This document shows positions 18,371 through 25,760 of a DNA stretch of 64,000 nt, one piece after another. The notes under the pieces are model-generated. The model was not told where the DNA came from and made no database searches. It saw only the letters and a program-made list of their open reading frames with translations. Location: NCBI RefSeq assembly GCF_008086115.1, contig NZ_VSIY01000015.1:62001-126000 (forward strand), written 5' to 3'. The first letter of the stretch is position 1. Every line of letters begins with the position of its first letter. Origin of the DNA: Maritimibacter fusiformis (GTDB taxonomy: Bacteria > Pseudomonadota > Alphaproteobacteria > Rhodobacterales > Rhodobacteraceae). The position numbers and the translations under genes are program-made.

Positions 18371-19017
18371 GCGCGCCGACGATACGGGTGGTGAACTATC
18401 ACCTGACCCCCGCGCGCAACGCCGCGACCTATGATCGTGAGTTTGCCGCCCTTGCGGCGCGCTATGCGCCGGTGCGCGAGGATGATCTGGCCGAATACCT
18501 GTCGACCGGGCGCTGGCCGATAGGCCGCGACGGCATCATTCCGGTGTTCTACAACGGGTATCGCAACAATTACGACGTGGCCCGCCCGCTGCTGGAACGG
18601 CACGGGCTGGTTGGCTGGTTCATGGCGGTGACGGCCTATTCAAGCTGCCCTGCAAAGGAGCAGGAGGCGTTCGCGGCGACGCGGACGCTGACCACGGTGC
18701 CCGGCGAATATGCGGACGGGCGCAGCGCGTTGTCATGGGACGAGTTGCGCGCGCTGGACGGGCCGCATGTGGTCGCCAGTCATACCCGCAACCACACCAA
18801 GGTGGAACTGGACGACGCCGCGCGGCTGAAGGACGAGATCGTCGGGTCGCAGGAGGATTTCCGGCGCGAACTGGGCCATCCGGTGCGCGCCTTCGCCTGG
18901 CTGTTCGGCGGGCGATACGGCGAGAACCCCGAGGCCGACCGCGCGGTGGAACGCGCGGGCTATGAATTCCTGTTTTCGAATTTCCATGTTCAGCGGCTGC
19001 CATCGACGGCCCGCTGA
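18367..19017 (+). CDS. polysaccharide-deacetylase (CE4) fold protein with altered catalytic motif, copy 2
   Basis: The 216-residue paralogue of the preceding protein shares INYH/VNYH-type N-termini, the GYRNNYDVARPLLERHGLVGWFM segment, SWDELRAL and the histidine pair H139 and H143 in ASHTRNHT. At the T-F-D-D-G position it has V-F-Y-N-G (60-64), so the catalytic-base Asp is Tyr62 and the metal Asp is Asn63. Both copies end with the same LFSNF-Q-L segment. No signal peptide. Two retained and similarly altered copies suggest a heteromeric or sequential function. Last gene of the operon, followed by a strong terminator. Confidence 0.75.
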   Translation: MSAPTIRVVNYHLTPARNAATYDREFAALAARYAPVREDDLAEYLSTGRWPIGRDGIIPVFYNGYRNNYDVARPLLERHGLVGWFMAVTAYSSCPAKEQEAFAATRTLTTVPGEYADGRSALSWDELRALDGPHVVASHTRNHTKVELDDAARLKDEIVGSQEDFRRELGHPVRAFAWLFGGRYGENPEADRAVERAGYEFLFSNFHVQRLPSTAR

Positions 19018-19038
19018 GCCCCACCTCCCCCAGCCACG

Positions 19039-19072
19039 AAAAAGGCCCGGCAGCGCGACCTGCCGGGCCTTT
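19039..19072. terminator. bidirectional terminator between the CE4-like and cupin genes
   Basis: A perfect 13-base stem, AAAGGCCCGGCAG with CTGCCGGGCCTTT around CGCGAC, is preceded by A residues and ends in T residues. It can end transcription from both convergent units. Confidence 0.9.
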
Positions 19073-19094
19073 CGGCTGAAGCACCCATGAGGTG

Positions 19095-19706
19095 TCAGGC
19101 GGAGACGAGGAGGAGCGTCATTTCCGCCTGTGCTTCAAGCCGGGTCGTGGCACCGTCCGGCAAGGCGATGGTCTGGCCGGCCACCACGGGCTCGGTGCCC
19201 GCCGTGCCGCGGCCCCGCGCCAGGTGGCACAGCGTTTCACCCGCGCCGCCGATGTCGAGCGCTTCGCCGGCAGGCAGGACGCGCAGCGCGAAGGTCAGGG
19301 CTTCGGCCAGGCCGGCGCTTTCGGTCCCGGCCACCACCCCGGTCGGCACGCGGGCGGTGGCATCGGCGCGGGCATAGGCCACCTCGGCCCGCTCCAGAGG
19401 CGACAGCGCGTAGTCATGCCCCGGCGGCATGTAGACCGCATGTTCCGGCCCCGTCGCATCGAGCGTCGCGCGGCAGGGATGGGGGCCGGTGATCTCGAGG
19501 CCGATGCGCCCGGTCAGGGGCAGGACGAACACCTCGTCCGCCTCGCTTTCGCCGTGAATGACCTGGCCGGGGTCGAAGGCATAGATGCGCAGGGATTTCA
19601 GGCGGGAAAACCCGGTCACCTGCTGGTCGATATCCACCGGCCTCGGGCATGGCCCCACCCCCGGCAGGTCGATCATGCGGCTGTCGTCGCGTTCGATGAT
19701 GTGCAT
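19095..19706 (-). CDS. KduI/IolB-like bicupin (putative deoxy-glucuronate isomerase family)
   Basis: The 203-residue product looks like a two-lobed cupin. The first lobe has DEVFVLPLTGRIGLEI and the YMPPGHDYAL strand; the second ends in EAQAEMTLLLVSA. The pattern of a charged strand, then a proline-rich turn, then an alanine-rich repeat recalls IolB and KduI, which isomerise deoxy-glucuronate or 4-deoxy-uronate intermediates. The metal-binding histidine set is not clearly complete, so the call is tentative. It has a GGGAGGA ribosome site and follows the GH4 gene in a two-gene minus-strand operon, which supports a role on a uronate-type product. Confidence 0.5.
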   Translation of the reverse strand: MHIIERDDSRMIDLPGVGPCPRPVDIDQQVTGFSRLKSLRIYAFDPGQVIHGESEADEVFVLPLTGRIGLEITGPHPCRATLDATGPEHAVYMPPGHDYALSPLERAEVAYARADATARVPTGVVAGTESAGLAEALTFALRVLPAGEALDIGGAGETLCHLARGRGTAGTEPVVAGQTIALPDGATTRLEAQAEMTLLLVSA

Positions 19707-19721
19707 GACGATTCCTCCCGC

Positions 19722-21095
19722 TCAGGCCGCGAACTGCGGCAGGTGTTCGGCATGGGCCGCGAGCAGGTCGTCGGTCAGGCTGGCCGCGGCGTCGGGGTCG
19801 GTCACGGCGCCGTCGGCCAGCATCGCCTCGATCATCATGTCGCGTGAGCCCTGGATCGCGGCGTCGACCGTGATCTCGACCGCCGCGATCTTGGCGCAGA
19901 GCTTGGCCACCAGCGCCGGTGGCAGATCGTCGGCCCGCAGCGCCTTGAAGCCGCCACCGACCGCGGCGGCGTTGCACTCCAGCACCGCGCCCGCCGGAAG
20001 ATAGGGCGCGGCCCCGTCATTGGGCAGGTTGACCGAGAACACCTCGCGCCGATCGAACATCAGCGAATGCATGATCTCGAGAAGCTGCTCGCTCTCGCCC
20101 GGCACGTTCTCGTAGTAGCTTGCGGGCAGCGGGTCGGGCGAGTTGGCGATTGCGAGCATCTCGTCATACCAGGTGTCGCCCAGGGAGATACGCTCGTCGA
20201 TCGGGAACGCCTCGACCCCCAGCTTGTGGCCGCAATAGGCGCCGCCCGGAAAGCGTTCGGGGTAGAATTCGACCGCGTGCCGGTCCATCGCGCAGGGGAA
20301 GATCGAATAGCGGCGGAAGTGGCCCCAGCTGAACGGGTCGTCGGCCCAGCGCGGCGCGCGGCCCTGGACGATGTTGTCCCAGACGGTCTTTTCCGCCAGT
20401 TCCCGGGCCAGCGTCGGCGCCTGTTCGTCAAGCCTGGCGTGAAACAGCGGTATGGCATCGGCGCCGCGAAGGCGCAGCCGGGTCAGGTAGGTGAGGTGGT
20501 TGAGGCCGATGCCGTAGGAGGTGAGGTCGTCCTCGGCCACGCCGAGGAACCGCGCCAGCACGCCCTCGACATGATGCACACCGTGGCACAGCCCCACCAC
20601 CGGGACGCCGGTTTCACGGCGGATGGCCCGGCAGATCGCCGTCATCGGGTTGGAATAGTTGAAGAAATGCGCGTCCGGGCACAGTTCGGCCACGTCGTTG
20701 GCGATGGCGATCATCTGCGGGATCATGCGCATGGCGCGGCTGATGCCGCCCGGCATCGCGGTGTCTCCGACCGGCTGGAAGATGCCGTGCTTGCGCGGGA
20801 CCTCGATATCGGTCTGCCAGCCCTTGCGGCCACCCACGGCGATGGTGGTGACAACGAAATCGGCGCCTTTCAGAACCTCGCGCCGCTCGGTGGTCGCGGT
20901 CACGGGGATCTCGGCGGACTTGGCCTCAAGCATCTTGGCGACCAGCTTGTTCACCGCGTCCAGTGTCACCGGGTCGATATCGACCAGGGCAAGCTCCCAC
21001 TTGTCCTCTTCGCCGGCGAGGATGATGTCGGCCACCAACCGTTGGGTAAACACGGTGCTTCCGGCACCGATGAGAACGAGCTTTGTGCGGGACAT
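19722..21095 (-). CDS. glycoside hydrolase family 4 enzyme (NAD- and Mn-dependent), CHGx subtype
   Basis: GH4 enzymes cleave glycosides by transient oxidation at C3 with bound NAD and a divalent metal. The 457-residue protein has the NAD fold (LIGAGSTVFTQ at residues 8-18), the NYSNPM loop, and the metal motif C170-H171-G172-V173, with H200 in GLNH as the second ligand. The four-residue motif separates GH4 subgroups. CHGx has been linked to alpha-glucuronidase and alpha-galacturonidase (Agu4B, LplD), whereas CHSV and CHEV mark alpha-galactosidase and alpha-glucosidase. A uronoside substrate is therefore likely but unproven. The start at 21095 follows GGAGGAAAA. Confidence 0.88.
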   Translation of the reverse strand: MSRTKLVLIGAGSTVFTQRLVADIILAGEEDKWELALVDIDPVTLDAVNKLVAKMLEAKSAEIPVTATTERREVLKGADFVVTTIAVGGRKGWQTDIEVPRKHGIFQPVGDTAMPGGISRAMRMIPQMIAIANDVAELCPDAHFFNYSNPMTAICRAIRRETGVPVVGLCHGVHHVEGVLARFLGVAEDDLTSYGIGLNHLTYLTRLRLRGADAIPLFHARLDEQAPTLARELAEKTVWDNIVQGRAPRWADDPFSWGHFRRYSIFPCAMDRHAVEFYPERFPGGAYCGHKLGVEAFPIDERISLGDTWYDEMLAIANSPDPLPASYYENVPGESEQLLEIMHSLMFDRREVFSVNLPNDGAAPYLPAGAVLECNAAAVGGGFKALRADDLPPALVAKLCAKIAAVEITVDAAIQGSRDMMIEAMLADGAVTDPDAAASLTDDLLAAHAEHLPQFAA

Positions 21096-21149
21096 TTTTC
21101 CTCCGTCGATTTGCTGGCAGGGTGAGTCTTGCTTTGCCCGCATCCTATT

Positions 21150-21166
21150 TCAAAACGATCAAAAGT
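21150..21166. promoter_or_regulatory. candidate DeoR operator in the GH4-deoR intergenic region
   Basis: CGATCAAAAGT (21156-21166), preceded by TCAAAA (21150-21155), is identical over 11 bases to the site at 12239-12249. It lies about 60 bases before the GH4 start and about 110 bases before the deoR-type start, so it could repress both. A separate imperfect palindrome, CATTT-N6-AAATG (21204-21219), is also present. Confidence 0.55.
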
Positions 21167-21278
21167 CTATAGTTCGATGATTGGAAATGACGCACATTCT
21201 GGGCATTTTGAGCGAAATGATTGTCCATGCGCGAAATACGCGATATCCATTGAGCGAACGGGAGGGGTATCGAGTGTC

Positions 21279-22034
21279 ATGATCCGGGCTGAACGCCATG
21301 AGAGAATCCTAGCGGAACTGGCCCGGCGCGGGTCGGTCAGCGCGCAGGACCTGTCGAAACTGCTGGATGCGTCGCTGGCCACGATCCGGCGCGACATCGC
21401 CGATCTGGACCAGCGCAAGGCCCTGGTGCGCACCCACGGCGGCGCCACCTTGCCGCAACGCCGCGAGGAACTGCCGTTCGACGCCAAGGTCATGGCCTAT
21501 CTGCCCGAAAAGCGCCGGATCGGCGCGGCGGCGGGCGCGGCGCTCGAACAGGGCATCCTGGTCGGATGCGGCGGCGGCACCACGGTGATGCAGATGGTGC
21601 CGGCGATCCGCCACAAGTCGCTGCGCCTGGTGACCACGGCGGTCAACATCGCGCTGGAACTGCGGGACGCCCGCACCATCGACGTGACCCTGACCGGCGG
21701 AACGCTGCGCCGCCGGACCGCGGAAACGGTGGGTCATATCGCCGAGCGGACGCTGCAGGACATGAACATCGACGTGATGGTGATGGGGGTGGACGGGATC
21801 GACCTGGAAAAGGGTCTGACCACCTATGATTCTTCCGAAGCCTATGTGAACCGGGTGATGGCCGACCGCTCGCGCGAGTTGTGGATCGTGGCCGACCACT
21901 CCAAGTTCGGCCAGGTGTTTCCGGCCACGATCCTGCCGCTGAACCGGGCGACGCGGATCTTCACCGACACCGGCCTGAGCGAAGAGGTGGCCGAGCGCTA
22001 CCGCCAACGCGGCATCGAGGTGCTGCGGGTCTAG
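21279..22034 (+). CDS. DeoR family transcriptional regulator
   Basis: The 252-residue protein has an N-terminal DeoR helix-turn-helix (ERHERILAELARRGSVSAQ, then LSKLLDASLATIRRDIADLD) and a C-terminal sugar-phosphate sensor domain with GCGGGTTVMQ, the TGGTLRRRT loop, MGVDGID and ADHSKFGQ. DeoR proteins usually repress sugar operons and are released by a phosphorylated intermediate. The start at 21279 is chosen because it opens the recognition domain. Divergent from GH4, it probably controls the surrounding block through the CGATCAAAA sites. Its stop and that of the convergent SDR gene share the palindrome CTAG (22031-22034). Confidence 0.92.
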   Translation: MIRAERHERILAELARRGSVSAQDLSKLLDASLATIRRDIADLDQRKALVRTHGGATLPQRREELPFDAKVMAYLPEKRRIGAAAGAALEQGILVGCGGGTTVMQMVPAIRHKSLRLVTTAVNIALELRDARTIDVTLTGGTLRRRTAETVGHIAERTLQDMNIDVMVMGVDGIDLEKGLTTYDSSEAYVNRVMADRSRELWIVADHSKFGQVFPATILPLNRATRIFTDTGLSEEVAERYRQRGIEVLRV

Positions 22035-22774
22035 CGCCCGCCGCTGACCGGAAGGATCGCTCCGGTGACATAGCTGGCGGCGTCCGACAGAAGCCAGACG
22101 ATCGCCTCGGCGACTTCCGCGGCCGACCCCGCCCGCCCGAGCGGCACGGACGCGGCCAACGCCCGGGCGCGGTCGGGTATGCCGGCATCGCCGTGAATGT
22201 CGGTGTCGATCAGGCCGGGGCGCACCGCGTTCACCCGGATGCCGGCGCGCCCGACCTCTCGTGCCAGGCCGATGGTCATGGATTCGACCGCGCCTTTCGA
22301 CGCGGCGTAGTCGACGAATTCGTTGGCCGCACCCAGCGGGGCGGCCATCGACGACAGGTTCACGATGACGCCGCCGGTCGCCGCGGCGGTCATCCGTCGC
22401 ACCGCTTCGCGCGCCGCCAGGAAACTGCCGGTGGCGTTGACCTGCAACACACGCTGCCAGCGCGCGCTGCTGATCTCGGACAAGGGCGCGGCACGGTCGA
22501 GAATGCCGGCGTTGTTGACGAGCCCCCCGACCGGACCGAAGGCGGCTTCGGCACGGTCGAACAGGGCCAGAACGTCGGCTTCGCGCGCAACATCGCCCTG
22601 AACCGCGATGGCGTCGCCGCCACTGTCGGCAATCGCCTGCACGACCGCCTCGGCGGCGGCGGCGTTGCCGTGGTAGTTGACGACGACCTGCCAGCCGTCG
22701 CGGGCCGCGCGCCGGGCGGTGGCGGCCCCGATCCCGCGCGACCCGCCGGTGACGATCAGCCCGCGCCCGTTCAC
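22031..22774 (-). CDS. short-chain dehydrogenase/reductase
   Basis: The 247-residue SDR has the NAD(P) glycine motif TGGSRGIG near its N-terminus, NNAG, a catalytic serine in NLSSMAAP, the YAASK pair, and the C-terminal [13 protein letters not shown] loop of classical FabG-like SDRs. It probably oxidises a sugar or hydroxy acid to feed the downstream aldolase, or reduces an aldehyde; the substrate is unknown. The open frame continues upstream, but the GTG at 22774 overlaps the aldolase stop (GTGA) and begins the Rossmann fold, so coupled translation is likely. Confidence 0.85.
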   Translation of the reverse strand: MNGRGLIVTGGSRGIGAATARRAARDGWQVVVNYHGNAAAAEAVVQAIADSGGDAIAVQGDVAREADVLALFDRAEAAFGPVGGLVNNAGILDRAAPLSEISSARWQRVLQVNATGSFLAAREAVRRMTAAATGGVIVNLSSMAAPLGAANEFVDYAASKGAVESMTIGLAREVGRAGIRVNAVRPGLIDTDIHGDAGIPDRARALAASVPLGRAGSAAEVAEAIVWLLSDAASYVTGAILPVSGGR

Positions 22775-23793
22775 GCGTCGGCCCGCGCGCGGGCCATGCC
22801 CAGCGCGATATCCGTCAGCATGTCCTCCTGCCCGCCGACCAGGCCGCGCCGGCCCGCCTCGACCAGGATTTCGCGGGTGTCCAGCCCGAAATCGGCGGCG
22901 GCGCGTTCGGCGTGGCGCAGAAAGCTGGAGTAGACCCCGGCATAGCCGACCGTCATGGTTTCGCGATCGACCCGGACGGGCCGGTCCTGAAGCGGCCGGA
23001 CCAGGTTTTCCGCCGCGTCCTGCAGCGCGAAGAGGTCGCAGCCGTGGCTGTAGCCGCTGCCGTCGATGGCGGCGATGAAGGCCTCGAGCGGGCAGTTGCC
23101 CGCCCCCGCGCCCATGCCGGCCAGCGAGGCGTCGACACGCGTCGCGCCGCTCTCGATCGCGACGATGGTGTTGGCGACGCCAAGCGACAGGTTCTCGTGC
23201 GCGTGGATGCCGATCTGGGTTTGCGGGCGCAGGGCGGCGCGATAGGCACGCACCCGGTCGCGCACGCCGTCCATGCGAAGCGCGCCGGCGCTGTCGGTGA
23301 TATAGACGCATTGCGCGCCGTAGCTTTCCATCAGGGCGGCCTGTTGCGCGACCGCCTCGGGCGGAGACATGTGGTTCATCATCAAAAAGCCCGACACGTC
23401 CAGCCCCAGATCACGCGCCCCGGCGATGTGCTGCGCGGTCACGTCGGCCTCGGTGCAATGCGCGGCGACGCGCACCGACCGCACGCCGAGATCGGCGGCG
23501 CGGCGCAGATCCTCCAGCGTTCCGATGCCGGGCAGCAGCAGCGTGGTCAGAACCGCCCGGTTGCAGACCTTGGCGGCTTCGGTGATCCAGGCGGCATCGC
23601 TCTCGCGGCCGAAACCATAGGTGAAGGACGACCCCGACAGGCCGTCGCCATGCGCAACCTCGATCGCGTCCACGCCGGCGGCGTCCAGGGCCTGGGCGAT
23701 CTCGCGCACCTGGCCCAGATCATATTGGTGGCGCACCGCATGCATGCCGTCGCGCAGGGTCACGTCCTGGATGTAAAGGCGGCGGTCGGTCAT
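22771..23793 (-). CDS. mhpE: 4-hydroxy-2-oxoacid (4-hydroxy-2-oxovalerate) aldolase, DmpG/MhpE/BphI type
   Basis: This class II pyruvate aldolase splits 4-hydroxy-2-oxo acids into pyruvate and an aldehyde. The 340 residues match the family length. Visible are [11 protein letters not shown] near the start, with R14, D15 and the catalytic H18, the metal-binding H197 and H199 in [17 protein letters not shown], and the C-terminal [13 protein letters not shown] segment that contacts the partner dehydrogenase. In known systems it channels acetaldehyde to DmpF/MhpF. Here no 2-hydroxypentadienoate hydratase is present, so the 4-hydroxy-2-oxo acid may come from a sugar acid. The start overlaps the mhpF stop (ATGA). 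Confidence 0.9.
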   Translation of the reverse strand: MTDRRLYIQDVTLRDGMHAVRHQYDLGQVREIAQALDAAGVDAIEVAHGDGLSGSSFTYGFGRESDAAWITEAAKVCNRAVLTTLLLPGIGTLEDLRRAADLGVRSVRVAAHCTEADVTAQHIAGARDLGLDVSGFLMMNHMSPPEAVAQQAALMESYGAQCVYITDSAGALRMDGVRDRVRAYRAALRPQTQIGIHAHENLSLGVANTIVAIESGATRVDASLAGMGAGAGNCPLEAFIAAIDGSGYSHGCDLFALQDAAENLVRPLQDRPVRVDRETMTVGYAGVYSSFLRHAERAAADFGLDTREILVEAGRRGLVGGQEDMLTDIALGMARARADA

Positions 23794-24713
23794 TGTGCCA
23801 TCTCCCGGTGCCGGGCCGCCGCGATGCGTTCGCCGGTGGCCAGCGCCGCGGAGGTCATGATGTCGAGGTTGCCGGCATAGCGCGGCAGGTGGTGGCCGGC
23901 GCCCTCGATCTCGAGAAAGGCGCTGACCTTGAGGCCGGCGGGGGCGCCCTCGAACAGCCCGGCCTCGACCGGCTCGACCTGGAGCGCGTGTTTCAGGCGG
24001 TATCCGGGCACATGCGCCTGCACCTCCGCGACCATCCGGTCGACCGAGGCGACCAGCGCCTCACGGTCGGCGGGATCGCACAGGCAGATCACGCTGTCGC
24101 GCATGATGAGCGGCGGCTCGGCGGGGTTCAGGACGATGATCGCCTTGCCCCGTGTCGCGCCGCCGATCCGCTCCAGCCCGCGCGCCGTGGTGTCGGTGAA
24201 CTCGTCGATATTGGCGCGTGTTCCGGGGCCGGCCGATTTCGACGCGATGGAGGCGACGATTTCGGCATAGTGGACCTTGGCCACCCGGCTGATCGCGGCG
24301 ACGATGGGGATCGTCGCCTGTCCGCCGCAGGTCACCATGTTGACGTTGCGCGCGCCGATATGCGTATCGAGGTTGACGGCGGGCACCACGAAGGGGCCGA
24401 TGGCGGCGGGCGTGAGATCCACCAGCGTGATGTCGTCACCGGCCAGCGCATCGGCATTGGCCCGGTGCGCGCCTGCGCTGGTGGCGTCGAACACCAGCCG
24501 GATACGCTCGAACCCCGGCATCCTGCGAAGCCCGGAAACCCCCTCATGGCTGGTCGGCACCCCGAGGCGCCGTGCGGCGGCCAGCCCTTCGGACTCCGGG
24601 TCGATGCCGATCATGGCCGACAGGGTCAGCCGGTCTGACAGGCGCAGGATCTTGACCATGAGGTCGGTGCCGATATGCCCCGACCCGATGATCGCTACTT
24701 CGGTTTTCGCCAT
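23790..24713 (-). CDS. mhpF: acylating acetaldehyde dehydrogenase, DmpF/MhpF/BphJ type
   Basis: The enzyme oxidises an aldehyde to its acyl-CoA with NAD and CoA. The 307-residue protein has the nucleotide fold [12 protein letters not shown] (residues 8-19), the catalytic C129 in [26 protein letters not shown] and the C-terminal NLDIMTSAA segment. All are diagnostic of the form that pairs with a DmpG aldolase and receives its product through an internal channel. It is first in the mhpF-mhpE-SDR operon and has a candidate operator 37 bases upstream. Confidence 0.93.
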   Translation of the reverse strand: MAKTEVAIIGSGHIGTDLMVKILRLSDRLTLSAMIGIDPESEGLAAARRLGVPTSHEGVSGLRRMPGFERIRLVFDATSAGAHRANADALAGDDITLVDLTPAAIGPFVVPAVNLDTHIGARNVNMVTCGGQATIPIVAAISRVAKVHYAEIVASIASKSAGPGTRANIDEFTDTTARGLERIGGATRGKAIIVLNPAEPPLIMRDSVICLCDPADREALVASVDRMVAEVQAHVPGYRLKHALQVEPVEAGLFEGAPAGLKVSAFLEIEGAGHHLPRYAGNLDIMTSAALATGERIAAARHREMAQ

Positions 24714-24748
24714 GGGTGACTCTCGCGGTTTTCGATGGGTGAACCATA

Positions 24749-24772
24749 ACGATCAAAACCACGCATATCAAT
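24749..24772. promoter_or_regulatory. candidate DeoR operator before the aldehyde dehydrogenase operon
   Basis: ACGATCAAAACC (24749-24760), followed by ATCAAT (24767-24772), repeats the core element seen at 12239 and 21156. It lies 37 bases before the dehydrogenase ATG and about 120 bases before serB. This ties the aldolase operon to the rest of the sugar block. Confidence 0.5.
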
Positions 24773-24879
24773 GGTGCAATTTGACCGATGCGGTGCAAGT
24801 CGCGCCGGTTTCGGACCCTCCCACGGCTCTGGCGCTTTGAGGCGGGGCAGTTTATTCGGGGCCGAGGAACGGAGGCGTC

Positions 24880-25758
24880 ATGTTCGTAGTCACCCTGATT
24901 GCCGCGCAGGAAAGCGCCGCGCTGGATACCGCCCTAGTCGAGGCCCTGCGCAACGCCTGGGGCGGCGGTGCGGCGCGCTGGCTGTCGCCGGGCGAGGCGG
25001 CGGAGTTTGCGGTGCCGAAGATGCCGGAAAATCGCTGGCAGGTGTGGCAGGACATGCAGGACCAGGGCATCGACCTGGTGGTGCAACCGGCCCAGGGGCG
25101 GCGCAAGCGGATGCTGTTGGCGGACATGGATTCGACCATGATCCGGCAGGAATGCATCGACGAGCTTGCCGCCGAAGCCGGGGTCGGGCCGCGTGTGGCC
25201 GAGATCACCGCGCGGGCGATGAACGGCGAGCTGGATTTCGAGGGCGCGCTGCGCGAACGGGTCGGGCTGCTGGCCGGGCTGCCGGAAAGCGTCATCGCCA
25301 AGGTGCTGGACAGCCGCATCACCCTGATGCCGGGCGGGCGCGAACTGGTGGCGACGATGCGCGGGGCGGGGGCCTATACGGCGCTGGTGTCGGGCGGGTT
25401 CACGGCGTTCACGGCGCAGGTCGCCGCGCTTCTAGGTTTCGACGAGCACCGGGCGAATACGCTGGCCATCGCGGATGGCGCGCTGACCGGCGCGGTGGTG
25501 GAGCCGATCCTGGGCCGGGCCGCCAAGGTCGCGGCACTGGAAGAAATCAGCGCGCGGCTGGGGATCGGGCATGACGAGGTCATGGCGGTGGGCGACGGGG
25601 CCAACGACCTGGGGATGCTCAAGCTGGCGGGGGCCGGTGTGGCGCTGCACGCCAAGCCCTCGGTGGCCGCCGAATGCGATATCCGCATCAACCACGGCGA
25701 CCTTTCCGCGCTCTTGTTCATCCAGGGCTATGCCCGGTCGGAATTCGTGACGGGCTGA
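24880..25758 (+). CDS. serB: phosphoserine phosphatase
   Basis: SerB hydrolyses phosphoserine, the last step of serine synthesis. The 292-residue HAD enzyme has an N-terminal regulatory segment (about residues 1-80), then the nucleophile motif LLADMDSTMI, motif II SGGFTAF, the conserved lysine in GRAAKVAALE and motif III GDGANDLGML. It faces serC-serA but is separated from it by the 16-kb sugar block; in related genomes, as I recall, serB lies directly beside serC. The stop lies two bases from that of the convergent SulP gene. Confidence 0.96.
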   Translation: MFVVTLIAAQESAALDTALVEALRNAWGGGAARWLSPGEAAEFAVPKMPENRWQVWQDMQDQGIDLVVQPAQGRRKRMLLADMDSTMIRQECIDELAAEAGVGPRVAEITARAMNGELDFEGALRERVGLLAGLPESVIAKVLDSRITLMPGGRELVATMRGAGAYTALVSGGFTAFTAQVAALLGFDEHRANTLAIADGALTGAVVEPILGRAAKVAALEEISARLGIGHDEVMAVGDGANDLGMLKLAGAGVALHAKPSVAAECDIRINHGDLSALLFIQGYARSEFVTG

Positions 25759-25760
25759 GG

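Noticed and set aside
8076-24713. Mobile element or integrase-driven island boundaries around the sugar block
   Set aside because: I found no integrase, transposase, flanking tRNA or obvious direct repeats. The insertion idea rests on gene order only.
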